A DNA stretch of 64,000 nt from Xestospongia muta (Eukaryota; Porifera; Demospongiae; Haplosclerida; Petrosiidae), in the NCBI GenBank assembly GCA_963693285.1, contig OY848922.1:3150923-3214922 (forward strand), given 5' to 3'. Made by a program: the position numbers and the translations under genes. Shown piece after piece: positions 1 through 10,470 of the stretch. A model generated the notes under the pieces. It was not told where the DNA came from. It searched no databases and saw only the letters and a list, made by a program, of their open reading frames with translations. The first letter of the stretch is position 1. Every line of letters starts with the position of its first letter.

Positions 1-913
1 AGTTGTATTCAATTCTATAAAGAATCTTCAAGTCATTATCATTCAGTAAGCAGTTAAGGAAAATGCATATGTGTGTATATGTTACATGTACTAGTGTTAT
101 GTGAATGTTACATATCAACTGTTAGAAGTTATAGCAGCCATTATAGATCATATGAATGATGATCAGATCTTATCGGTATGTAGCTATAATTATCTATACA
201 TATTATAAACTATCTCTGCAGATACTAGCTGGGATTTATTTTCTAATAAATGAGAACACACCTACTTGTATCATGTTAGGTGTGACGTCTGTTCTCTCTT
301 GTTGTGGTACTCTACAAAATCCAATGTACAAGGAGCAACTATGTACATGTTTTTTGACTTTGCTTAGCAGTCATCATTCTTGGTTGATAAAACATATGTC
401 ATTAGATGCATTCAGACAATTTGCTGAGGTCACTCCCTTCTCAGAAACATTAGAGAGATGTGTTCCAGCTTCATTGTCTGAGAGTGTTGTGAGTTTTATA
501 CAGAGAGTAAGTTCAGTTTTATAGTTAGTAACATCATTACATAATGTGAACAGGTACCTTTGTGTAAACAACCTGAGTTATTAGAAACAACACATATTAT
601 AAAGTTGATAAGAATACACCAGGAATCATTGATGATAAAACCACTAGTGATTGTAAAGGAATTTGAGGAAGATGATGTTACTGTGGAAAACAACAAAGAA
701 TCAGCCACACTAGAAGTACATAACTAATTTGTATGTTTTTCAATTAAAGTACAATAAATCTCTCCCCTCTCTTTCCCTCTCTCTCAGACACTTTTAGTAA
801 ATTTTCAAGAATCATGGAAACAGTTGAAATCATGTTCTCCATTAACACAATCAGTAATCACTGATTTAAAAAACACTTGGGAAGACATTGGTCAAATAAT
901 TGATAGGAAATAA
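1..913 (+). CDS. 3' part of an ARM-like protein gene (5' end outside window)
   Basis: Four exons join in phase 0: 1-45, 222-506, 554-715 and 788-913 (TAA at 911-913). All introns are GT-AG, and the last acceptor follows a strong CT-rich tract at 760-787. The product is helical and leucine-rich, with a stretch SLDAFRQFAEVTPFSE typical of ARM/HEAT-type surfaces, and no catalytic motif. The text weakly recalls the C-terminal region of FIRRM/C1orf112, a FIGNL1 partner in recombination and mitosis, but I cannot confirm this. The gene ends 180 bp before the stop of the cupin gene on the other strand (tail to tail). The first exons lie upstream of base 1. Confidence 0.6.
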
Positions 914-1093
914 CATTTTTATAAACCATTATATATCACTTATAGACCCATCATCACATTTGATAACATTGACAGAAAAGTATATGGTTTACATAAACTG
1001 ACTGAGGTACAATTTATAATACAAGTAAAATATTATAATAATATAATATATACATATTACAGTAGCCTATGTTAGCATAGATAATATTGTCTA

Positions 1094-1474
1094 CTAAGTA
1101 GTGTTCCTTTTATCAACAATCACAGTCTCTTCATGAAGATATCTTGGTGAACACATGCATAAAAACTTAAGTTCTTCTTTACCAGTATTCTCAACACTGT
1201 GATGCACTCCAGGAGGTAAACATATTGAGTGACCGACCATCACCTTCACTCTCTCCTCCCCAACAATCACAATACCTTCACCTTGAGTGATATGATAAAT
1301 CTCTTCAGATTGCTCATGATAATGATGATATGTTGATGAACCAATTGGTAGAGTGGCCTCAGCTACACTTATATTTTGGTTGCCATGGATATTGGGATGT
1401 ATTAGTTCTCGAATAACGGATCCATCTTTTGTGACATAAGACTTCACTTCATTGTACTGTGAACGAATGGCCAT
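1094..1474 (-). CDS. Single-domain cupin protein, intronless, bacterial-like
   Basis: A 126-residue open frame with no intron. Both cupin motifs are perfect: motif 1 (GSSTYHHYHEQSEEIYHITQ, then G) gives the two His and the Glu of the metal site, and motif 2 (GHSICLPPGVHHSVEN) gives the third His. This is a small beta-barrel that would bind a divalent metal. Substrate is unknown; bacterial relatives are often annotated mannose-6-phosphate isomerase-like. The start used is ATG 1472-1474, followed by MAIRSQYNEVKSY. It sits head to head with the uridine kinase gene (298 bp between start codons). Lack of introns among intron-dense neighbours and the bacterial style of the sequence raise the possibility of old horizontal transfer, but small intronless animal cupins exist too. 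Confidence 0.85.
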   Translation of the reverse strand: MAIRSQYNEVKSYVTKDGSVIRELIHPNIHGNQNISVAEATLPIGSSTYHHYHEQSEEIYHITQGEGIVIVGEERVKVMVGHSICLPPGVHHSVENTGKEELKFLCMCSPRYLHEETVIVDKRNTT

Positions 1475-1772
1475 TTGAAGAATGAGAGGTGGAGTCCGTT
1501 TTTAATTATGATAATGAGAATTGAATAAATTTTATACACCATATTGGGCTAACATGTAGATCTAAGTAACGTATGTTGTAGTAGTATAAAGAGGATTGCA
1601 CAACTTATTAAAACAGTAACATCATTTGGGCGCTCATTAATCATGCACTAAAATGTTACACTTGATTTCATCAGCCAATTATCAAGAACTATAAAAAGGT
1701 TTGACAGACATCACGCTGCTTCACGCACAAGGTTCAACGTGTCAGTGGGTGGAGGCTACTTATTCACACATC
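1475..1772. promoter_or_regulatory. Divergent intergenic region, cupin / uridine kinase
   Basis: 298 bp separate the two start codons, so both promoters must lie here or overlap the 5' UTRs. There is no clear TATA box. A GC-richer patch (tttgggcgctc, about 1626-1636) is the only local feature. Confidence 0.4.
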
Positions 1773-2900
<1,128 letters not shown>

Positions 2901-2990
2901 CACAAACAGCTAATGATGACCTTTTAACTTTTATTGATCTGTTTTAAATGTTGATTAATTTAATGTAAAGTTACTTTATGATCTCTTAAT

Positions 2991-5107
2991 TTATTGTGAC
3001 AGCATTTTTTTAAGTGCTGGTACTCGATGCTTCAGAAGATATGTAATGCATTCTAACAATAGAAAACAATGTGTAACTATGACATCTAGGCCATAGCAGT
3101 CAATACATTATAACATGTGTCACCAAGCTAATGAATTATCTACCTTGATATGTCTTTAATTTTGATAATGGGACAGAACGTTTCAGTACCCACCACTTCC
3201 TTCGTAAGTAATATTTAGATCGTGTACTAGATAGAGGTCACTTACTAACATTAGAGACTATACTACTAACCTATCCCACCTAATGGCTAAACCTTCCCAA
3301 TCTACTTCTTCTTCATCTTCTGTCTCATCATCCTTTGATAACTCTTCAATTAACCTCAAATCGTCAGCTGAAGACCAATGCTCCTCCCCTCCTTGTTGTT
3401 TCCATGACAACATGAGCACCCTATAAACTATTAAATAGTTATTAAGTAATATTTCTCTGACCATTTTTGTCGACACTGGATGGCAGATCTTGATCCCACT
3501 TTCTCTGATATCATGTCCCATGTCACTGTTGAAGGTAACATGCCAACTGCTCCTTGCCAGTCCCCACAATACTCCTGTATAGCATCACAAAGTTTGTCAT
3601 GTTCCTCTTTTGACCATTCCCCCCCTACAACATAGCCTGCTATAAACATACAAGAAATTATACCAACCTCTTGTTCTCTGTCTACTTTTAATGAGATTGT
3701 ACCTATCTCGACAAGATTGCCCACTAATCCCCAAAGATCTTCCTATCTTAGTCCACATGTTACCATGACAACCATGTAATCTGTTTTCAATAAATATTAT
3801 AGATGCATTAAAGGTAGTGTATTACCTTAGTAATTCCTTATCTTTCTCATCATCCCACCTAGTATGATAATCACATGTAAATCATGTGACATTACATAAC
3901 TTACTTGCCAACATAGTTATCAATATCAAAAATTCTAACTAATTTCCGATAAATTGGAAAGAGTGGCCGATGAATATTTCGAGCTAAAAGGGCCAATTTT
4001 CTCAAGTTTATATCAATTACAATCATCTTACCAATGCTTTGATAAAAACCGACATGTTTAGAATTATTTGAAAACATCCACTTGGCTAAATCATCAATTG
4101 AATTTTCCTTATAATTATAGAAATTATTACATTTCTATGATATTAATGACTAACTTTCATAAATGCTTTAACATTTCTCTTTAGAATATCAATCTCTTGT
4201 TTTGACCATCTTCCTCTTTTCCATTTGTCATCTACAAAAGCTACATAACACAATTTTATAATACAATAAATTGCTAACGTTTATCTTCAAGTTTTGCTAT
4301 ATCTTGGGCCTTTGTTACAAAATATCTATGTAAATCAATATAGACATCTTCATTAGGAACCTCCTCCTCCTCATCATCATCATCATCAAGATTCTCTTCT
4401 TCATCCTCTGTGTAGTCCTTTAATTCTTGTAGTAGTAACTGACGATTTTTCCAATGATATGAGGATTTCAAACTATCCTTAGTTATATGTTTACTGTCAT
4501 GTGATTTTGAACTAGGGTCTTCAACAACTTCTTGACTATCGTTAAAGCTCGAATCAGCAACCTCCATACTAGTCACATGATCATCATGTGATTTTGGACT
4601 TGGATGTTTGCTATTTGATCTCAAAGTAGTAACTTCCATTCTAGTCACATGACTATCAAACAATTTCTTCTTTTTCTTTTGAGGCACTTGTTCACTGTTA
4701 GAAACAATAGTATCATCTCTGCTACACTCTCCTGACTTTTCATCACATAGTTCATGATTTTCTGATGTCACATGACTATGATGCAGTTCACGAATTTTAT
4801 GTTTCTTTTTATGAGTCTTGTGATGATGATCCAACACCACATGATAATGAAATTTGTGCTTCTTCTTTTTGGACAATTTATCACTGCTACTTTCCGCATC
4901 AGCTGATGTCTCTATAGTCTGTATATTATCTTTAATTTGTTGCCTTTTGTGTTTGTGTTTTTTCTTTTGTTTGGATTTAATATCAATGTCCTCACACCCT
5001 CTAGGAGTACATCCATCTTCTTGATCATAATCTAGTTTAATTTTTTTACTTGGCACGTCATTACAAGAAGGATCAAGACCACTTCTTCTCCTCTTGTTTT
5101 TCCCCAT
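2991..5107 (-). CDS. TTF1/DMTF1-like Myb-domain DNA-binding protein
   Basis: Nine exons in reverse order: 5107-4279, 4231-4155, 4107-3905, 3858-3826, 3780-3668, 3624-3462, 3420-3271, 3226-3144 and 3052-2991, giving 570 residues. The first 276 residues are Lys/His-rich, low complexity, with an acidic run (DDDDDEEEE). Three or more Myb/SANT repeats follow: RGRWSKQEIDILKRN, then MWTKIGRSLGISGQSCRDRY, GEWSKEEHDKL with RSAIQCRQKW, and WKQQGGEEHWSSADDLRL. A region with RRKWWVLKR closes the protein. The linker ARNIHRPLFPIYRKLVRIFD resembles the part of TTF1 (RNA polymerase I terminator factor, Reb1 family) before its Myb repeats, while the last repeat resembles DMTF1. A nuclear role in rDNA termination or transcription is inferred. 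Start chosen at MGKNKRRRSG, next to a basic stretch; an in-frame upstream extension to 5164 lacks support. Confidence 0.85.
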
Positions 5108-5189
5108 GTTCACCTTCAGAGAATGACAACACAAGGTCGCACATTGACCTAGCCACACCCACAACAGATAGGAAGTGTCTGCTGTGAGG
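5108..5189. other. Duplicate of the Myb/INPP1 divergent promoter and first 18 bp of INPP1 coding text
   Basis: 5108-5189 matches 11428-11534 beside the intact INPP1 gene, except for a small insertion in the latter and loss of the INPP1 ATG here (ataggaag here against actatggaag there). The INPP1-like text stops at gctgtgagg (5181-5189), where the 5.2-kb inserted element starts. Confidence 0.8.
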
Positions 5190-5495
5190 ACAGCATTAGC
5201 CGGAGAAAGCTATCCAAATTTTAACCCCTTCTTTTTTATTGAATTCTCTCATGTCAGCAGAAGTTCTATCTTTAATAGAGGGCTTCCTCTAACTACCTCT
5301 GATCTACATCCGCCAAATTCTGTTGATGTTTCAGGAGGTTCCAGTTAGATGATGGAGCAGCGACCAGGGCTATTGGAATCATTAGCTGCTTTGTTTACTG
5401 GTTTGAGTACACAAGAGTTGCCACATGAAGAGACCACTCTTCAAATCAGATAACTGTTGTAGAGTAAAAGAACATAGTGAGATATGACTAGTTCA
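5190..5495 (+). repeat. Left terminal inverted repeat of the 5.2-kb element
   Basis: Matches the reverse complement of 10056-10362 almost base for base over about 300 bp, with small indels (for example tcaaatcag here against tcaaaatcag there). It carries a small open frame starting near 5350 (ATGATGGAGCAGCGACC) that is frameshifted and closed by a stop near 5450, while the right copy stays open. Confidence 0.85.
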
Positions 5496-5837
5496 AATTT
5501 GCCTTAGTAAGTTCTGCTATTACTATGTGTTACTTACTTTATATTGGTATAGACTGTTCATATGTTTATTAGAACTACTCCAATAATTGGACATGGACTA
5601 CTAGCTGGTAAGTATTATCTATTCATACATCTATCTAATGTACCACATAGCTATCTATAATATCTATCCATCCACTGACTATCCATCTCTATCCGTCAAT
5701 TTGTCTATCAACTATAACTTTTGTCATCTGTCGGTATTCATCACCTTGGTTTTATCAACGAGTGTCCGTATAGTGGGTTTAGTAATACTTAGTATGAGTA
5801 CAAGATTAGAATATAGAATAAGCATCCTGAAATTATG

Positions 5838-6177
5838 GAAGCCAAGGACAGACATTCCAATTCCTATTTCTTATTTTAATCAAATGGAATGTATGTCCTC
5901 GGCTTCCGTAAATAACACTCATAGAATATACAACCAAAATCAGGAACCCAACCCAACTGGAAACATCTCACTGACGCTTGATTCTAAGAGACAGCTCGTG
6001 GTGCTTGTGCTCTGTGTTTTATTAATAACAAGAAAAGCCTAGAAATGACACATATACAAAGAATGGAATAAGGATAAGAAATTGAAAGTTATCAAGGTTG
6101 TTAATTGGAATTTTTAAAATACACAAAGATGCTCAGAAGAAACACGAAATAGAATTGGAATGTCCATCCTCGGCTTT
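5838..6177. repeat. Three copies of a 21-bp motif, two of them forming a hairpin
   Basis: The motif ggaatgt..gtcctcggctt occurs inverted at 5838-5858, direct at 5886-5906 and direct at 6157-6177 with few changes. The first two face each other across about 27 bp and could form a stem. Probably the termini of a small nested element inside the larger insertion. Confidence 0.6.
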
Positions 6178-7079
6178 CATATGACTAAATAAAGTTTCCT
6201 TGAATCTTAATTCAATGGCAACCTTTCTTCTTTTCTATAGCCTTGACGTATTGACTGGAACATACAGTTCTTCAATTATACCTCTCCTCATAGTCAACAG
6301 TCTCCATTATGTTGCTAATAGTCAGCAAAGCCCACAATTGTTTGGTTAGCTCTTAGTATAACAAGAATCCTAGTTGGTCCTTGGCTGGATGGACCCTTAG
6401 TCCAGATAGAAAGTAAGTACCTGCATATGTAAGAAGTGGTGTGGTCTAGTTCATGTATGGACTGGAGAGTAAAGGATATATATCTAAGAAAGATAAGGTT
6501 TAAAAGTGTCTATAATGAAGACATGCTTTTAAGATGTGAGCCTCTCTGTAGTCTGTAGTGGATGCTTTGGGATATTAGCATGGACTGGATCAGGACACTG
6601 AGGAGAGTTCAATATAGAGGATGTTCTTAGTTTGGAATATATTATTATGAGAATAAATGATTACGCCATTAATAAGATATTGTTAGATTACTGGTATTAA
6701 AACTAGACCACCAAATAAACTACTGTTGAAAAATGTTGTAAGATTCTCTTTTTTCAGAATATCTGTGGAATCTTTATCAAACAGTCCTACAGACCAAGAC
6801 AAACCAGTTATACCTCCTATATTACCTCCTGAAATATCTGCACTTTTAAAACGAATCACATTTTTCACATAATCTATTTTTGCATACTATTGCATTATCT
6901 AAAACAAATTAGGATTAGGATGAGGATATTCCATGTTTTATTAAATTTACACTTAAAAAATGTTCATCAAGTATCTGGATACAAAGCTAAGGCAATGAAT
7001 TATAATTGTTCAATTGATTTTAGGTGTACATTTTAATTGTATTTTGTTGATATCCTACTACCCACTATCATGTTTGTTA

Positions 7080-7611
7080 TTCTTTTAAAAAAAAGAATAA
7101 TTTTGTTTGCTAATAGTTACGTAATAGACACAGACAAGTATCAAACAAGTTGGACTCAAAGCCATACTAATAGACTCATTCTGATACTGTATACCAGAGT
7201 CCTTTACATCACTTGGTGAGCCATGGAACTCAGTCGTATGCTCAATTTTTAAAAGAAGTGTGATAAAATTTGTGTGTAGACACTGAACCCTAAACTTCTT
7301 AAACTTCTTAAATAGTTTTAAAAAGTTAAATGATAAATAAAGATTAATTGTTCTTTTAAAAAAGAATAATTTGTTTGCTAATAGTTGTGTAGTAAACACA
7401 GACACTGAAACAAGTTGGACTCAAACCCATATTAGTAGACTCATTCCAATACTGCATATCAGAGCCATTGAACTCAGTTGTATGCTCAATTTTGTGTTTA
7501 AGATTACATGATAATGATGGCACAAATTTAATGCTATAAATTTTTTATCTTATCTAAATTAAAAAAAGTGTAATAAAATTTGTGTGTAGACACTGAACCC
7601 TAAACTTCTTA
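7080..7611. repeat. Two degenerate direct copies of a ~265-bp sequence
   Basis: 7080-7300 and 7350-7611 share, in order, a tcttttaaaa-aagaataa block, ttgtttgctaatagtt, acaagttggactcaaa, actcagt.gtatgctcaattt and gtgtgtagacactgaaccct. The second copy carries an extra insert around 7490-7560. No coding potential. Confidence 0.75.
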
Positions 7612-7631
7612 AGAACTTGATTAAAAACACT

Positions 7632-7923
7632 GAAACAGAAATTAAACCACATTGATTGGGCGGGAAAAATATCATCGGCACGTGTACACAACTAGTAAAA
7701 GAACGCGTGACCATGATTATGGCGGGGAAATCTCAATTATTAGCACACGACTAACAAGCAAAAAGCTTTAATAGATTGAAACAGAAATTAAACCACATTG
7801 ATTGGGCGGGAAAAATATCATCGGCACGTGTACACAACTAGTAAAAGAACGCGTGACCATGATTATGGCGGGGAAATCTCAATTATTAGCACACGACTAA
7901 CAAGCAAAAAGCTTTAATAGATT
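7632..7923. repeat. Perfect 146-bp tandem duplication
   Basis: 7632-7777 and 7778-7923 are identical at every base I compared, so the duplication is recent or maintained by conversion. Each unit holds a CACGTG E-box and two GC-rich motifs (gggcgggaaaaa and ggcggggaaatc) that resemble E2F-type sites. A third related motif, ttggcgggaaat, lies at 9341-9352. Confidence 0.9.
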
Positions 7924-8302
7924 TTTAATTAATTTTTTGTAAAAAAATGATTCTTGATCTAATAAATAAATAAAATTATATAATAATATAAAAGGAGATA
8001 CAAACTAATAAATAAAATGATATATATTATATAATAAATAATACTATAGTTGTAAAAAGATAGAATTCAGTGATTAGTATACAGCAGCAATGATATGTAA
8101 ATTGATTGTTTCAAAAGAAATTGAATTCTAAACTAATTCATTTTAATAAAAAAATTAAAGGTATAAAAATAATTGTTAAGTAAATATCTTCTATATTAGA
8201 ATTGACAAATTTAGTGAAAAATGTTAATTTTAAATTAATACATATAATAACAAACTATAAAAAAAACAAGAAAAAATGACAACTAAAAATATAAAAAATA
8301 TA

Positions 8303-8409
8303 AGAGTCCTCAAGAAATCAAAAATAAAAACAATCTTTGTAGTTGAAGAGTCCCCAAGAAGTCAAAAATAAAAAACAGTCTCTGTAGTTGAAGAGTCCCC
8401 AAGAAGTCC
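8303..8409. repeat. ~45-bp tandem repeat, 2.4 copies
   Basis: Units begin agagtcc.caagaa at 8303, 8347 and 8392. The first two differ by a few bases; the third is cut short. Confidence 0.75.
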
Positions 8410-8713
8410 AGTGAAGGGTCTCCAATCCAACAGTTATAGGAAAGAGATGATGGAGAGTTCCCAAGAGTCCAGTCAGTCCACAAGTTGAGAACATGAGGGA
8501 GAAAAAGAGAAGAATAACAACTGGATAACTAAAGAATGGATGAGAAGTGAATGGATGGAGAGACAGCTCACCTTTTTCACCAGTGCTGCTCCTGCAGGGA
8601 AAGAAAGAGGGAGTAGTTATGAACTGATGGTGACAATGAGTAGATAGAGAGTGAAGAGAGACAGAGGAAGTGAAAAGGGACTACCAACACACACGCACCC
8701 TAGAAGATCAGAG

Positions 8714-8788
8714 CTTCCCCCCGCCACCTGGCGGCCTCGGATGTTAAAAATTTTTTTTTTTTTGAGGCCGCCAGGCGGCAGGGGGAAG
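8714..8788. repeat. GC-rich 25-bp hairpin with T-rich loop
   Basis: The arms 8714-8738 and 8764-8788 pair at 23 of 25 positions around a 25-base loop that is mostly T. It is the most GC-rich patch of the insertion and stands out in an AT-rich background. It could be the termini of a very small foldback element, or a structured RNA if transcribed. Confidence 0.8.
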
Positions 8789-9130
8789 ATAATTAATAGG
8801 GTTTGTATGGGCTGGATAGCCCAAAAAAATAAAAAGAAAAGGAAAGAAGGCTTGAAAGAAGAAGATAGAAGAGACCAGGCAGGAGAGCGACTCATCTTTT
8901 ATATCCAGAGAACCTAGAACAGTCAAAACACCAGAGAACATCAGACAACTCGTGGTAACTTCCAATTGAGTCCTGTAGAAACGAAGAGAAAAGTCAATTA
9001 GCGAACTGAACAAAAATAAAAAGATAAAAATTAAATAAAAAACCAGAAAATAAATAAAATAATAATTAAATAAAAAAGAACAGAAAAGAAAATGAAAGGA
9101 TGATCCAGCGAAGAGGAGGGATCCAACGAA

Positions 9131-9212
9131 GTGACGAACAAAGAGACGAGTCGTTAAGAGGGTGGAAGTGGAGAACGAAGAGACGAGTCGTGAAGAGGAG
9201 AATGAAGAGATG
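9131..9212. repeat. Purine-rich minisatellite
   Basis: Imperfect copies of gaagagacgagtcgt.aagagg are seen at about 9136, 9174 and 9200, in a strongly purine-biased stretch (9080-9230). No protein call is made. Confidence 0.6.
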
Positions 9213-10055
9213 AGTCCTAGCGACGAAGACCCACAGGGGTCTGTGAACTAAAAAGGCTTGCAAATGGAGTCTTTTTTATATTTTCAAGACATCTCTGTCA
9301 TGCTTCATTATGACAAACACAAGGCACAAACTCGTGACAATTTGGCGGGAAATAACACCAGGTTCCAACCACGCGTGACCAACATTAATTGATTTTTAAT
9401 TGATCTGATCAACAATTAAATAAAAGTCTTCTAAATACATAAAAAATTACAGTACACTATCTATTCTAGCTCCAAAATTGTTAACAACAAATATGACAGC
9501 TTTATCTTTGTAACGTAATGTCACAAATAATGTTGACTGAAACAAACGATTATAGTTAAACCAGAATTATAATAACTTCAGTGACGGTTTTTGATCAGCA
9601 TTAATACCAGTCACCAGCTGACGATACTATGTAGTCTTTTTAACCAATTGTATTGACCAGCTTTGTTGGTTGGCTTGTAATTCTATGACCCAGTCCACTG
9701 ATCAACTAGAAAAAAAGAGTATTTATTGACATCTTTCTCTCAATGACATCCAAGTTACATGAAATATCTGTATACATGAATGTTACTGTTATAAAGACTC
9801 TAGGTCCAGTTTTGCCACCGTACCAGGTATGTCTTGATCCAATTTCCTCCTTTGTAACTGGCTTCTCAGTGCTATGTCCAAATGAACACAAAAAGAATGG
9901 CATTAGCTAAATATCATTTATTTATCATTTTTATCTTTACAATCATGTGTCTCCTCCACATTTACCTCCTTTTAATTTTTAGCAATATATTAAGGAAGTG
10001 TGTTCATGCAGGCTGAAACAGATTATGGATTGGTTACTGTATCGGGTCTCCAGAC

Positions 10056-10362
10056 ATACTATCTCACTATGTTCTTTTACTTCTACAACAGTTATCTGAT
10101 TTTGAAGAGTGGTCTCTTCATGTGGCAACTCTTGTGTACTTAAACAAGTAAACAAAGCAGCTAATAATTCCAATTGCCCTGGTCGCTGCTCCATCATCAA
10201 CCTGGAACCTCCTGAAACATCAACAGAATTTGGCGGATGTAGATCAGAGGTAGTTAGAGGAAGCCCTCTATTAAAGATAGAACTTCTGCTGACGTTAGAG
10301 AATTCAATAACAAAAAAGAAGGGGTTAAAATTTTGGATAACTTTCTCCAGCTAATGGCTCTC
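10056..10362 (-). repeat. Right terminal inverted repeat, carrying a small open frame
   Basis: Reverse complement of 5190-5495. On the minus strand it holds the start of an open frame (10200 to 9979, 73 codons; MMMEQRPGQLELLAALFTCL) that runs past the inner edge of the repeat into the element. This might be the first exon of an element-encoded protein; I do not recognise the product. Confidence 0.75.
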
Positions 10363-10470
10363 GCTGTGAGGCTTCTCACTGCACTCCTTTCTGTTACAGA
10401 GAAGGCAGCCACTTTAGCAAGACTGGTGAGTTCAGAGAAAGAGTTGTTTGATCTTCTGATTGAAGAAAAT
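10363..10470 (+). pseudogene. INPP1 exon 1 fragment (duplicated)
   Basis: Matches INPP1 exon 1 at 11528-11635 with only a few changes (for example ctgttacag against ctgctacag). It begins with the 9-bp target duplication and stops after gattgaagaaaa, where it is fused to the 3' terminal exon of the second Myb copy. Together with 5172-5189 it is one INPP1 exon-1 copy split by the 5.2-kb element. Confidence 0.85.

Larger units (their letters stand above)
5190..10362. mobile_element. 5.2-kb inserted element with long terminal inverted repeats and 9-bp target-site duplication
   Basis: The 9-mer gctgtgagg stands immediately outside both ends (5181-5189 and 10363-10371) and occurs once in the intact INPP1 exon at 11528-11536, as expected for target duplication on insertion. 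The ends are inverted repeats of about 300 bp (5190-5495 and 10056-10362). Long inverted repeats with 9-bp duplications are the habit of Mutator-like DNA transposons, so that is the best family guess. No transposase can be recognised. A minus-strand open stretch of 61 codons at 6683-6868, the small ORFs at 9706-9903 and 9979-10200, and several nested tandem repeats are all I see inside. It is probably non-autonomous or decayed. Confidence 0.75.

Noticed and set aside
4026..4076. Possible intron starting at gtaaga inside Myb exon 3
   Set aside because: The frame stays open through it, and splicing to the only nearby AG would break the conserved ARNIHRP block, so it is read as exon.
5638..6042. 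134-codon plus-strand frame within the mobile element
   Set aside because: Contains a simple-repeat-like ctatc/tatccatc start and part of a hairpin; no recognisable domain; not called as a gene.
7632..7923. CRISPR-like or tRNA-like structure in the repeated region
   Set aside because: Only two adjacent copies with no spacers and no cloverleaf; this is nuclear animal DNA and a simple tandem duplication.
8764..8788. CTCF-like motif (ccgccaggcggcag) in the hairpin arm
   Set aside because: It matches the CTCF consensus at 13 of 14 bases, but CTCF is thought to be confined to bilaterians and the motif is simply part of a GC-rich hairpin; treated as coincidence.
8617..9263. Overlapping frames of 65-92 codons in 8.6-9.3 kb
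   Set aside because: They translate the hairpin and purine-rich minisatellite into low-complexity text (Lys/Arg-rich or Phe/Leu-rich) with no splice context.
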